A stretch of DNA of 64,000 bases, from the NCBI RefSeq assembly GCF_014207985.1, contig NZ_JACHMI010000001.1, positions 6,679,001 to 6,743,000 of the forward strand, in the 5' to 3' direction. Below are positions 27,159 to 34,892 of this stretch, in pieces (positions within the stretch are counted from its first letter, which is position 1; the number at the start of each line of letters is the position of its first letter). The notes under the pieces are model-generated. The model ran no database searches. It saw only the letters and a program-made list of their open reading frames with translations, and had not been told where the DNA came from. The translations under genes were made by a program, and so were the position numbers. Origin of the DNA: Nonomuraea rubra (lineage in GTDB: Bacteria; Actinomycetota; Actinomycetes; Streptosporangiales; Streptosporangiaceae).

Positions 27159-28512
27159 TCAGGACCGGATGAGCGGCAGACGGATGACGAAGCAGGCGCC
27201 CCGCGGCGAGTCCTCGATGCGCAGGGTGCCGAAATGGGCCTGGACGATGGCACGGGAGATGGGCAGGCCCAGGCCGCTGCCGCCGGGGTCGCGCTCGCGG
27301 CTCTCGCTCAGCCGCACGAAGGGCTGGAAGACCCGATCGCGGTCCCCGGGCGAGATGCCCTCGCCGTCGTCGCACACCGTGACCAGGGCGAGGGCCTCAT
27401 CGCGCCCGACGGTCACCTCGACCCGGCTGTGCGCGTGCCGCTGGGCGTTGACGAGGAGGTTGGTCAGCACCTCGGTCAGTTGCACCGCGTTGCCGCGGAC
27501 GGTCACCTCGTCGTCGGCCCGCACGTGGATCGGGATGTCCCGGCTGCGCCTGGCGACCTCTTCGCGGATCAGGGCGCCCACGTCGATGAGCTCCACGTCG
27601 TGCGGGGACGACGTGCGCACCTTGGTGAGCATCAGCATCTCGTTGATGATCGTCTGGAAACGCTCGGCCGCCTGCAGCACCTCGTGAAGGGTCTCGCGGG
27701 CGTCCACGTCGGGATACAGCAGCGCCTCCTCCACGCTGGCACGCAACCCGGTCAGCGGAGTGCGCAGCGTGGGAGACCATCGAGGCGAAGTTGCGCTGCT
27801 GCTCCACCGCCTCCTGCAGGTGCGACAGGGTCTGGTTCAAGGTACGGACGAGCCGGGCGAACGCGTCGTGGCCCGGCGGCTCCGGCAAGCGCAGCCCCAG
27901 GTCGGTCACCGTGATCTCGCTCACCCGGGCACGCACCGCGTCCACCGGGCGCAGCGCCCGTCCCACGAGCGTCCACGCCATCCACCCCGCCAGCGCGGCC
28001 CCGGCCAGCACCCCGCCTGCCATCATCAGCTCCAGCCGGTTCGTGGCCAGGATGGGCGGTCGGGCCTGCCCCGCGTAGACCACATGGGGCCGGCCGCCCC
28101 ACAGCTGATCCGCCTCCTGCTGCGAGACCCGGCTCGCGGTGAACATGACGCATTCCCCGCCGGCCGGGCACTCCGTACGATGCTGGATCCGGTCCTCCTT
28201 CGGCGGCCACAGGCTGCTCATCCGAGGACGGCCGGCCGCTGCCTCGCTGGCCGTCACCACCCGTCCGGCAGGGTCGACGAGCTGGAGCAGATCGACCTCC
28301 GAGCCGGTGATCGGCGCCGGCGGCCGCGCCTGGCGCATCGACCCGATCCACGCGGTGGCCGCCCGCTGGGTGTCGGCGAACACCCCCTGCTCGATGCTGC
28401 GGCGCAGCAGCACATCCGCGACCACACCCACGAGCGCGAACCCGGCCACGGCCAGCGCGGCCGTCGCCAGGGTGAGACAGGCCCGGATCGACAGCCTGCC
28501 GACAGGAACCAT
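27159..28512 (-). pseudogene. Sensor histidine kinase frameshifted in the H-box
   Basis: ATG 28512 (GGAGGCAGTGC upstream) starts a two-helix sensor (TM1 ACLTLATAALAVAGFALVGV, TM2 GGVLAGAALAGWMAWTLV) with HAMP and dimerisation helices. At the phospho-acceptor motif the frame reads SMVSH and then shifts. The continuation LRTPLTGLRASVEEALL is two bases out of frame (near 27767), as if the GAG codon after His had lost two bases. The downstream ATPase domain is intact (NLLVNAQRHAH, DDGEGIS, GGSGLGLPIS). No response regulator is adjacent. Confidence 0.85.
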
Positions 28513-28623
28513 GCACTGCCTCCGCGGATCGCACCGGTGGGCTCCTCACCTCCCCCATGCTTCCCGCAGCGTGCTCAAAGCAGGTCAAAGTCCCCGCAAC
28601 AACTCGCTGACAGACGCACCCCT

Positions 28624-29784
28624 TCACAGCCAGTTGCGGCGTTTGAAGATGGCGTACAGGCTGAGGCAGGTCAGCATCATCAGGCCGAGGGCGAACGGGT
28701 AGCCGTAGGCCCAGCGCAGCTCGGGCATGCCGGGGGCCTCGAAGTTCATGCCGTACACGGTGCCGATCAGGGTGGGCGCGAACAGGATGGCCGCCCAGGA
28801 GGAGATCTTCTTGATCTCCTCGTTCTGCGCGAGGCTGGCCTCGGTCATGTGCTTGATCTCCTCGTTCTGGGCCTGGGAGACGAGGGTGGCGTTGACGGTG
28901 AGGATGTCGGCGAGCATCTGGCGGAAGCCGTCCACGCGTTCGGCGACGGTGGTGGCGTGGTCGGCGACGTCGCGCAGGTAGCGCTGCAGCTCCTCCTCGG
29001 TGCCGTACTTGGCGAAGCCGGCGGTCAGGCCGTCCAGCATGGCCAGCAGCGGGCGCGTCGCGCGCTGGAACTCGATCACCTCGCGCGACAGCTCGTAGAT
29101 GCGGCGGGAGACGCCGGGGTCGCCGCCGAACACCTGGGTCTCGATCTCGTCGATGTCGTTCTGCAGGCCGGCGATGACGGGGGCGTAGCCGTCCACGACG
29201 TGGTCGAGCACGGCGTACAGGACGGCTTCGGGGCCGCGGGCCAGCAGGCCGGGGTCGGCTTCCATGCGTTCGCGGACCGGGTGCAGCGGGGGTGCGTTGC
29301 CGTGCCGGACGGTGAGGACGAAGTCGGGGCCGGTGAACAGGTGGATCTCGCCGAACTCGACCTGTTCGGCGGCGTCGTCGTAGCGGGCGGCGCGCAGCAC
29401 GACGAACAGGGTGTCGCCGTAGCGTTCGAGCTTGGGCCGCTGGTGGGCGACGACGGCGTCCTCGATGGCCAGCTCGTGCAGGCCGAACTCGCGGCCGAGG
29501 GCGGACAGGTGCGCCTCGTCGGGCTGGAACAGGCCGAGCCAGCCCATGGTGCCGGGCTCCCGCCGGCGCAGGCGGGCGCGTACCCGGTCGGGGGTGGCGG
29601 GGGTGTCGATGCGCTTGCCGTCGCGGTAGAGCGCCGCGTCCACGACCTGGCCTTCGGCGGGGTGGGCGGGCCGGTGGCCGCGCGGATCCATCGACTCCTC
29701 GGGCGACGGCTCGCGCCGGCGGGAGGCGGGGGCGGCGTTACGGCGGACGGGACGCAGGACACGCGACCGCCAATCGGACATCAT
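28624..29784 (-). CDS. corA: CorA-family magnesium/cobalt transporter
   Basis: 386 residues from ATG 29784 (a second ATG follows directly), with CGGAGGTTCCCGTG upstream. The long cytoplasmic N-terminal domain is followed by the helix around EEIKKISSWAAILFAPTLIG and the hallmark YGMNFE pore motif, then the second helix LGLMMLTCLSLYAIF and a basic tail. It forms a pentameric Mg2+ channel. It stands alone and is unrelated in function to the neighbours. The first 50 residues are Arg/Pro-rich and not conserved, so a later start cannot be excluded. Confidence 0.92.
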   Translation of the reverse strand: MMSDWRSRVLRPVRRNAAPASRRREPSPEESMDPRGHRPAHPAEGQVVDAALYRDGKRIDTPATPDRVRARLRRREPGTMGWLGLFQPDEAHLSALGREFGLHELAIEDAVVAHQRPKLERYGDTLFVVLRAARYDDAAEQVEFGEIHLFTGPDFVLTVRHGNAPPLHPVRERMEADPGLLARGPEAVLYAVLDHVVDGYAPVIAGLQNDIDEIETQVFGGDPGVSRRIYELSREVIEFQRATRPLLAMLDGLTAGFAKYGTEEELQRYLRDVADHATTVAERVDGFRQMLADILTVNATLVSQAQNEEIKHMTEASLAQNEEIKKISSWAAILFAPTLIGTVYGMNFEAPGMPELRWAYGYPFALGLMMLTCLSLYAIFKRRNWL

Positions 29785-30247
29785 CACGGGAACCTCCGGG
29801 GGCCAGGATCGAACCCGCAGGGCACGGCGACGCATGCGCGCAGCGTGGCGTCATGGCGCGGGTGAAGAGGGGAAGGGAGCGGACTGCTCAGCGGGTGCGA
29901 CTAGGAGGTTGACTGCTCATGCAGCCTCACCTCCTCGCCCTCGGGCCGGGTCCCGGCGCCTCCGGAAGAACCTGTCCAACATACCGCACGTCCCCCTTCG
30001 GGCGGGCATAACGGGCATGAGAGGGCGTGCGCGCATGCCGGTGCGCTCGTCGCGGCAGGCTGTGCGCTCGACGCGGCAGTCACGGCGCTCAGCGCGGCAG
30101 GCTCGGCGCTCAGCGCGGCAGGCGCGGCGCTCGTGCTGCCGGGCGGAAGGCGGGCCGACGGGCGTCCGGGCGTCTCGCGGACCTGTCAGGTGATGACACG
30201 CCTGGGTGACGGGGCCGCGGGATCCGAGTGGCCATCGGCGAGTCGGG
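29785..30247. other. Spacer between corA and TetR with repeats
   Basis: No gene is supported. A strong AGGAGG at 29902-29907 precedes an ATG (29921) that opens a 30-codon frame ending in TAA near 30010 (MQPHLLALGPGPGASGRTC...). It could be a small peptide but has no visible homology. The right half is the 21-bp tandem array at 30044-30138. Confidence 0.35.
30044..30138. repeat. Tandem array of 21-bp units
   Basis: Four units of about 21 bases based on GCGCTCAGCGCGGCAGGCTC start at 30044, 30065, 30086 and 30107, with a partial fifth at 30128. The third and fourth units are nearly identical. Because 21 is a multiple of three, open frames on both strands read as seven-residue repeats (for example ERRACRA on the minus strand), but no start or conserved protein supports translation. 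Confidence 0.8.
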
Positions 30248-30856
30248 TCATCGGGCGGGTCCGATGGCGTCGTCGCCAAAGACGGCCGCGAGCGCCTTTC
30301 CGATCAGGCCGGGCAGGTCGGGCCGCCCGTCGTCGGCGGCCCAGCGCACCAGCGCCGTGTGCAGGGCGGCCAGGCAGGCGCTGGCCGCCGCCTGCGCCTG
30401 GAACGCCCTGTCGGGATCGGCGGCCTCGTCGCCCAGGGCGCCGATGATGGCCTGCTGGAGGGCGTACTGGTTGTCCAGGTGTCTGGCCCGCAGGGCGGGC
30501 GTGGAGATCATGAGCTGGAGGCGGACGAGCAGGAACCGCCGGTCCCCCGCCAGGTCGCCGCCGGTCAGGGCGGCGGCCTCGTCGATGAGCGCGCCGCCGA
30601 TGCGGCGGACCAGGGGCTGGCCGGCGGGCGAGGCGGCGATCCGCTCGGCGATGGCCTCGCCGTACTGGTCGACCAGCACGAGGTCTTCCTTGGTGGGGAA
30701 GTGCCGGTAGACGGTCATGGGCGACACACCTGCCGCCTCGGCGACGTCGTTCATGGTCGTGGCGTCGTATCCGCGCTCACTGAACAGCCGTATCGCGTGC
30801 GCCTGGATCGTGCGCCGCGTCTGGGCCCGACGTTGCTCTCGCAGAGTTGCGGACAT
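30248..30856 (-). CDS. TetR/AcrR-family regulator of the adjacent SDR gene
   Basis: 202 residues from ATG 30856 (MSATLREQRRAQTRRTIQ). The helix-turn-helix is TTMNDVAEAAGVSPMTVYRHFPTKEDL. The remainder is a helical ligand domain. It is divergent from the SDR gene with 68 bases between start codons, and that gap contains duplicated ACTACC boxes and a perfect ACTACC...GGTAGT palindrome. Repression of itself and the SDR is the straightforward reading. Confidence 0.88.
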   Translation of the reverse strand: MSATLREQRRAQTRRTIQAHAIRLFSERGYDATTMNDVAEAAGVSPMTVYRHFPTKEDLVLVDQYGEAIAERIAASPAGQPLVRRIGGALIDEAAALTGGDLAGDRRFLLVRLQLMISTPALRARHLDNQYALQQAIIGALGDEAADPDRAFQAQAAASACLAALHTALVRWAADDGRPDLPGLIGKALAAVFGDDAIGPAR

Positions 30857-30861
30857 GTGAT

Positions 30862-30900
30862 AGACACTACCATCGTGATAGCAACTACCATGTTGGTAGT
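30862..30900. promoter_or_regulatory. Candidate operator of the TetR/SDR pair
   Basis: ACTACC (30884-30889) and GGTAGT (30895-30900) form a palindrome with a five-base centre. A second ACTACC at 30866-30871 gives an 18-base direct repeat (GATAG then AC/CA then ACTACCAT). The element fills most of the 68-base divergent gap, so a dimer or two dimers could cover both promoters. Confidence 0.6.
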
Positions 30901-30924
30901 GACTAACAGAACAAGGTGGCACAC

Positions 30925-31689
30925 ATGAACGGTCTGAACGACAGGACGGCCCTGGTGACGGGAGCGTCCCGTGGCATCGGCCAGGAGATCGCGACCCGGC
31001 TGGCGGCCAGGGGAGCGCTGGTGATCGTGCACTACGGCGCCGGCGAGGACGGCGCGAAGGCGACGGTCGGCGAGATCGAGCGCGGCGGCGGGACCGCCCT
31101 CGCCGTCCAGGCGGAGCTGGGCGTGGACGGCGATGTCGAGCGGCTCTTCGCGGGAGTCGAGGCGGCCCTGGCCGGACGGCCGCTCGACATCGTCGTCAAC
31201 AACGCGGCAGCTCAGCCCGCCGGGCCGCTCGGAGTCACGACCCGGGCCGAGTTCGACCACCTCTTCGCGGTGAACGTGCGGGCGCCGTACTTCATCATCC
31301 AGCGAGCGCTGCCCCTGCTGCGCGACGGCGGCCGCATCATCACGATCTCGTCCGTCGCGACCCGCATGGCCAACCCCGCCCAGACGTCCTTCGCCATGAC
31401 CAAGGGCGCGATCGAGACGATGAGCCTGACCCTGGCCAACGAGCTCGGAGCCCGGGGGATCACGGTGAACGCGGTCGCCCCCGGCGCCACCCGCACTCCC
31501 GCCAACGACTCCTTCTTCGAGGCGCCCGGCCTGGCCGGGTTCATCGCCGGATCGACGGCGCTCGACCGCCTCGGTGACGCCGGCGACGTCGCCGATGTGG
31601 TCGCGTTCCTCGCCTCCGACGCCGCCCGCTGGATCACCGGCCAGGTCATCGACGCCAGCGGCGGCCTGTTCCTGGGACCGCGCACCTGA
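30925..31689 (+). CDS. Short-chain dehydrogenase/reductase lacking the catalytic Tyr
   Basis: 254 residues from ATG 30925. TALVTGASRGIGQEIATRLA is the cofactor motif, DIVVNNAAA the structural NNAG-like motif, and ISSVATRM holds the catalytic Ser. The YxxxK site reads F-A-M-T-K, with a TTC codon at 31390-31392, so the catalytic Tyr is Phe while the Lys remains. The C-terminal NAVAPGATRTPAND and WITGQVIDASGG are normal. Oxidoreductase activity would be impaired unless another residue substitutes. Probably controlled by the divergent TetR. Confidence 0.88.
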   Translation: MNGLNDRTALVTGASRGIGQEIATRLAARGALVIVHYGAGEDGAKATVGEIERGGGTALAVQAELGVDGDVERLFAGVEAALAGRPLDIVVNNAAAQPAGPLGVTTRAEFDHLFAVNVRAPYFIIQRALPLLRDGGRIITISSVATRMANPAQTSFAMTKGAIETMSLTLANELGARGITVNAVAPGATRTPANDSFFEAPGLAGFIAGSTALDRLGDAGDVADVVAFLASDAARWITGQVIDASGGLFLGPRT

Positions 31690-31710
31690 CGCGCACTACC
31701 ACTAGAATAA

Positions 31711-31725
31711 TGAAAACGGTTATCA
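31711..31725. promoter_or_regulatory. Zur-type zinc box
   Basis: TGAAAACGGTTATCA is a near-palindrome (TGA-x3-ACGGT-x-A-TCA) of the Zur-box form known from actinobacteria (TGAAAATGATTTTCA-like). It lies 24 bases before the GTG of the metal-type ABC ATPase, so zinc-dependent repression is likely. Confidence 0.7.
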
Positions 31726-31748
31726 TGCCAAAGCATTGAGGAGGTCTC

Positions 31749-32462
31749 GTGGAGTTCGGCGACGCGGTCGTGCTCAGCGGAGTCACGGCGGGCTACGGCC
31801 GCAGGACGGTCCTGCGCGACGTGTCGGCCCGGCTGCCCCGGCGGGCCGTCACCGCGGTCGTCGGCCCGAACGGCTCGGGCAAGTCCACCCTGCTCGGCGT
31901 GCTGGCCGGCACCATCCGGCCGGTGCGCGGCACGGTCGAGCCCGGCGGCGCCGGCCGGCCCGGGTACGTGGTGCAGCGCGACGCCGTCTCCGACGCGCTG
32001 CCGATCACGGTACGCGACACGGTGGCGATGGGCCGCTGGGCGTCGCGCGGCCCGTGGCGGCGGCTGACGGCCCACGACTGGGCGATCGTGGAGTCGTGCA
32101 TGGCCGAGCTGGACGTGTCCGCGCTGGCCGCGCGCCGGCTGAGCACGCTGTCGGGCGGCCAGCGCCAGCGCGTGCTCCTGGCCCAGGGCCTCGCCCAGGA
32201 GCCCTGGCTGCTCCTGCTGGACGAGCCCACGACCGGCCTGGACGCGGCCGCCAGGCAGCACATCGCCGGGGTGCTCGACCGGGAGCGGGCCCGCGGGGTG
32301 ACGATCGTCCACGTCACCCACGACCTGGGCGCGGCCATGGCCGCCGACCACTGCCTGCTCCTCGACGAGGGCCGGCTGGTCGCGCAGGGGCTGCCGACGT
32401 CCGTACTGGCTGCTGAGACGCCGCCGGTCGGCGGCGTCGGATGGAGTCGATCGATGTTGTGA
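31749..32462 (+). CDS. Zinc/manganese-type ABC transporter ATPase (AztA-like), orphan
   Basis: 237 residues from GTG 31749, preceded by GAGGAGG. Walker A VVGPNGSGKSTLL, Q-loop GYVVQRDAV, signature LSTLSGGQRQRVLLAQ and Walker B LLLLDEPTTGLD are complete. The overall form matches AztA/ZnuC ATPases. The partner permease, solute-binding protein and AztD-like chaperone that normally follow are absent; instead a strong terminator starts at the stop codon. The Zur box supports a zinc role. It may serve a transporter encoded elsewhere or be what is left of an operon. Confidence 0.85.
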   Translation: MEFGDAVVLSGVTAGYGRRTVLRDVSARLPRRAVTAVVGPNGSGKSTLLGVLAGTIRPVRGTVEPGGAGRPGYVVQRDAVSDALPITVRDTVAMGRWASRGPWRRLTAHDWAIVESCMAELDVSALAARRLSTLSGGQRQRVLLAQGLAQEPWLLLLDEPTTGLDAAARQHIAGVLDRERARGVTIVHVTHDLGAAMAADHCLLLDEGRLVAQGLPTSVLAAETPPVGGVGWSRSML

Positions 32463-32492
32463 CACGGCTGACCTGCCAGGCAGCCGTGTCAC
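32459..32492 (+). terminator. Strong hairpin after the metal ATPase gene
   Basis: GTGACACGGCTG (32459-32470) and CAGCCGTGTCAC (32481-32492) are perfect 12-base arms around a 10-base loop. They overlap the stop codon of the ATPase gene. No T-run follows, as is common in actinomycetes. Confidence 0.8.
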
Positions 32493-32534
32493 CTCGTGAG
32501 CTGTCACCCCGGCACGAGGCCGGGGCCGGCCCTG

Positions 32535-32804
32535 CTACGGCCGCGTGGTGCGGTGCGGGACGTGCTCCGCGGTGCCGACGTGGTTGCGCTGCTTGCGCAT
32601 GCCGGCGAAGCCCAGCAGGCCGAGCAGGCCCAGCAGGCCCCACAGGCCGGCGTTGCCGCCGCCCTCGTCCCTGGTGTTGTCCTGCGGTGCTGGCGTCACC
32701 TGACTTTGTGCGACCGGCTCGACGGGTGTGTCGGCCGTCGCCGCAGCGGCCGGTGCTAGCGTCAAGAAGAACGCCAGGCCCAGCCCGGTGAGGGTCTTGC
32801 GCAT
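32535..32804 (-). CDS. WGxxGxxG-type small exported protein
   Basis: 89 residues from ATG 32804. A signal peptide (LGLAFFLTLAPAAAATA) leads to an acidic, disordered linker and then GLWGLLGLLGLLGFAGMRKQ. This hydrophobic Gly/Leu stretch is followed by basic residues and a 15-residue tail. The pattern is that of the WGxxGxxG family of actinobacterial surface proteins, whose C-terminal helix probably anchors them or acts as a sorting signal. The long structured leader upstream is unusual for such a small gene. Confidence 0.7.
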   Translation of the reverse strand: MRKTLTGLGLAFFLTLAPAAAATADTPVEPVAQSQVTPAPQDNTRDEGGGNAGLWGLLGLLGLLGFAGMRKQRNHVGTAEHVPHRTTRP

Positions 32805-32820
32805 TGGGTTCCCCCGATCC

Positions 32821-32905
32821 GGCGGTCCCTACAACCGCGGAGACCGCCTATCACGCCTTCTCCGACGAAGGCTTCCGATAGCGGGGCGATCTCCAGATCC
32901 CCTGC
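32821..32905 (-). promoter_or_regulatory. Structured 5' leader, candidate cis-regulatory RNA
   Basis: Three consecutive stem-loops precede the minus-strand gene at 32804. One is GGCGGTC/GACCGCC (32821-32827 with 32842-32848). The second is CTATC-GCCTTC/GAAGGC-GATAG (32848-32881), two stacked helices with an internal loop. The third is GATCT/AGATC with flanking GGG/CCC (32884-32903). The element ends near the sequence GGGGGAACCCA just before the ATG. I cannot assign it to a known riboswitch class. Confidence 0.5.
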
Positions 32906-32935
32906 TAAGAGCCCCCTACCATCGTCCAGGCCGCA

Positions 32936-33808
32936 TCAAACGCCTTCTCCCGGCAGGTGGCGCCCCAGCACACCGGCACGCACACCGGCACGTACGCGCG
33001 CCTCGGCGATCCTGGCCAGCTCCGCCCTCGCCGGCGGGCCGGCGAGGCCGGGCGCGGGCGTGATGGCGGCCATCAGCGTCACCTCCACGGCCAGGTCGCG
33101 GGTGGCGGTCACGCGCAGCACGGAGGCCAGCAGCGAGTCGTCTCCCACGAAGCAGGCGCGGGTGGAGGGCTCCGTTCCCTCGCGGTAGCGGAGCACGGCG
33201 GGCCTGACGGAGGCCCCCGCGTCGATCGCCGCCTGGAACACCGCGGGCCGGAACCCGCCCATCCCCCGCCCGCACCACGTGGTGCCCTCGGGGAAGGCGA
33301 CGACCGTGTCGCCCGCCCTGAGCGCGCCGGCGACGGCGGCCACCGCGGACGGCAGCGCCATCAGCCGCTCCCTGTCGATGAACAGCGCCCCGGCCCCCGC
33401 CACCAGCGTGCTGACGACCGGCCAGCCGGCGACCTCCTGCTTGGCCAGCGGCCTGGACGGCACCGCGGCGGCGATGACCAGCGGGTCGAGCCAGGAGATG
33501 TGGTTGGCCACCACCAGCGTTCCCGTCCCGGCGGCGGCGCCGGCCCCGTTCACCTCCAGCCGGATGCCGAGGGCGCGGAGCATCAGCCGCGCCCACAGCC
33601 GCGTGATGCGCGCCTGCGTGAACGCGCGGGCGACCACGGCCACGGGCACGCCGACCAGCACCACGACGACGGCGGCCAGCAGGCGCGCGGTGCGGCGGAC
33701 GCGGCCCACCGCGGAGGCCGGGTCGCCGATGCAGGCGGCGGGCGTGCACGGCCCGAGGGGCCGCCAGGGGTTGAGCTGCGCCGCGGGTGGCGGCAGTACG
33801 GTGCTCAC
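32936..33808 (-). CDS. 1-acyl-glycerol-phosphate acyltransferase family, OlsA-like
   Basis: 290 residues from GTG 33808, whose start overlaps the stop of the upstream GNAT gene (GTGA). A membrane helix (LLAAVVVVLVGVPVAVVA) precedes the PlsC domain with the catalytic NHISWLDPL (HX4D), FIDRERL and FPEGTTWCGRG motifs. Coupled to an OlsB-like N-acyltransferase, it is best read as the second acyltransferase of ornithine-lipid-type synthesis, adding a fatty acid to the lyso intermediate. General phosphatidate synthesis is the alternative. Confidence 0.83.
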   Translation of the reverse strand: MSTVLPPPAAQLNPWRPLGPCTPAACIGDPASAVGRVRRTARLLAAVVVVLVGVPVAVVARAFTQARITRLWARLMLRALGIRLEVNGAGAAAGTGTLVVANHISWLDPLVIAAAVPSRPLAKQEVAGWPVVSTLVAGAGALFIDRERLMALPSAVAAVAGALRAGDTVVAFPEGTTWCGRGMGGFRPAVFQAAIDAGASVRPAVLRYREGTEPSTRACFVGDDSLLASVLRVTATRDLAVEVTLMAAITPAPGLAGPPARAELARIAEARVRAGVRAGVLGRHLPGEGV

Positions 33809-34521
33809 AGGGGCTCGCCGAGGAAATAGCGCAGGTAGCGGGCGTTGACATTGGCCATGGACAGCAGCATGAAGAAGTCGGCGGTGCCGAAGTCCGCGTC
33901 GTGCGCGGGCTCCCCGCACACCCACGACCCCAGCCGCAGGTAGCCGCGCAGCAGCGGCGGCGGCACGAAACGGTCGGGCAGCGCCACCCGGCCGGGCCGC
34001 CACGGCGTGCGCGGCCGCACCCGGTGCTCCTCGGGGCCGAGCGGCACCCGGTCCATCACGGCGGCGGCCAGCGCGCCCCCGTCGTCGAGCGGCACCGAGC
34101 AGCAGCCCGCCAGCCACTGGTACCCGCCGGAGACCATGTAGCGGGCGATGCCGGCCCACATCAGGGCGACCACCGCGCCGTCCCGGTGGCCGGGGTGCAC
34201 GCAGGTGCGACCGGCCTCCACCAGCCCCTTCCTGATGGGGGCGAGGCGGGCGAGGTCGAACTCGGCGTCGGAGTAGAGCCGGTCGGCGCGCCCGGGAGGC
34301 AGCAGCCGGTACGTGCCCACCACCTCCTCGCCGTCGCGGACGAGGAGGTGGTCGCAGTAGGCGTCGAACCGGTCGGCGTCGAGGCCGGAGACCGGGCTGT
34401 CGAGCCGCGCCCCCATCTCCCCGGCGAAGACGGCGTATCTCAGCCGCTGGGCCGCCCGCAGGTCGGCGGCGCTGGTGGCCATGCCGACCGTGTACCTACC
34501 GGTGTCAAGAGAGATCGTCAT
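33805..34521 (-). CDS. GNAT-fold N-acyltransferase, OlsB/hemolysin-like
   Basis: 238 residues. AQRLRYAVFAGEMGARLDSP, DRFDAYCDHLLVRDGEEVVG and TYRLLPPGRA are the family signature of ornithine-acyl-ACP N-acyltransferases, and EAGRTCVHPGHRDGAVVALM matches the acyl-donor region. ATG 34521 follows GGGAAGGACG. It should make lyso-ornithine lipid or another N-acyl amino acid from acyl-ACP, with the overlapping downstream PlsC-type gene completing the lipid. Phosphate limitation usually induces such genes; no Pho box was recognised here. Confidence 0.8.
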   Translation of the reverse strand: MTISLDTGRYTVGMATSAADLRAAQRLRYAVFAGEMGARLDSPVSGLDADRFDAYCDHLLVRDGEEVVGTYRLLPPGRADRLYSDAEFDLARLAPIRKGLVEAGRTCVHPGHRDGAVVALMWAGIARYMVSGGYQWLAGCCSVPLDDGGALAAAVMDRVPLGPEEHRVRPRTPWRPGRVALPDRFVPPPLLRGYLRLGSWVCGEPAHDADFGTADFFMLLSMANVNARYLRYFLGEPL

Positions 34522-34698
34522 GGGCGCGCGTCCTTCCCTGAAGGGTTCTCGCGCCTATGTCGACATGCGTAAATGACGTGCACGTCTCGCGCTGGGGGCA
34601 GCCAGGCGACCGTGAGAAAAAATCGTTTCCCCGGGCGTCACCCGGATCATTACACTTCCCACCGACGCCGATGACGTGATCAAGGAAGGGAGCCGGCC

Positions 34699-34809
34699 GT
34701 GCGCGACCACAGCACCGCTGCCGCCGTCTCCCCGGCGCGTTACGAGGTGATCCTGGTGTCTTCGCGCGCCCGGTGCCGGCCGCGCGGCCGCCACTGGTTG
34801 CTGCCCTGA
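34699..34809 (+). CDS. Arg-rich leader peptide of the EF-G paralogue
   Basis: GTG 34699, behind GGAAGGGAGCCGGCC, opens a 36-codon frame ending in TGA at 34807-34809. The peptide is hydrophobic in the middle (YEVILVSS) and strongly basic after it (RARCRPRGRHWLLP). It precedes a hairpin that covers the ribosome site of the next gene, the classical layout of drug-responsive translation attenuation. No database support is possible here; the case is positional. Confidence 0.6.
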   Translation: MRDHSTAAAVSPARYEVILVSSRARCRPRGRHWLLP

Positions 34810-34827
34810 CGAAGACGCTTCCCCTGG

Positions 34828-34885
34828 GACCCTTCGCGGGCCGCCGAATCGCGCCGTCCTGTCCGACATGAGTCCCGAAAGGGTC
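34828..34885 (+). promoter_or_regulatory. Attenuator-like hairpin hiding a ribosome site
   Basis: GACCCTT (34828-34834) pairs with AAGGGTC (34879-34885), and CGGG (34837-34840) with CCCG (34874-34877), separated by a small CG/A bulge. The 3' arm contains AAAGGG, the only good Shine-Dalgarno for the GTG at 34893. Ribosome stalling in the leader peptide at 34699-34809 would lie just upstream of the 5' arm and could free the site. Confidence 0.6.
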
Positions 34886-34892
34886 ATGGGCC

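Noticed and set aside
29921..30013. 30-codon frame behind AGGAGG in the corA-TetR spacer
   Set aside because: Good ribosome site, but no conservation argument and no adjacent gene it could lead.
30044..30138. CRISPR array
   Set aside because: Units are 21 bp, contiguous and without spacers; no cas genes nearby.
32805..32935. Cyclic-di-AMP (ydaO-type) riboswitch
   Set aside because: Isolated motifs resemble it, but the required order and the conserved AGCTAAC block are missing; kept only as an unassigned structured leader.
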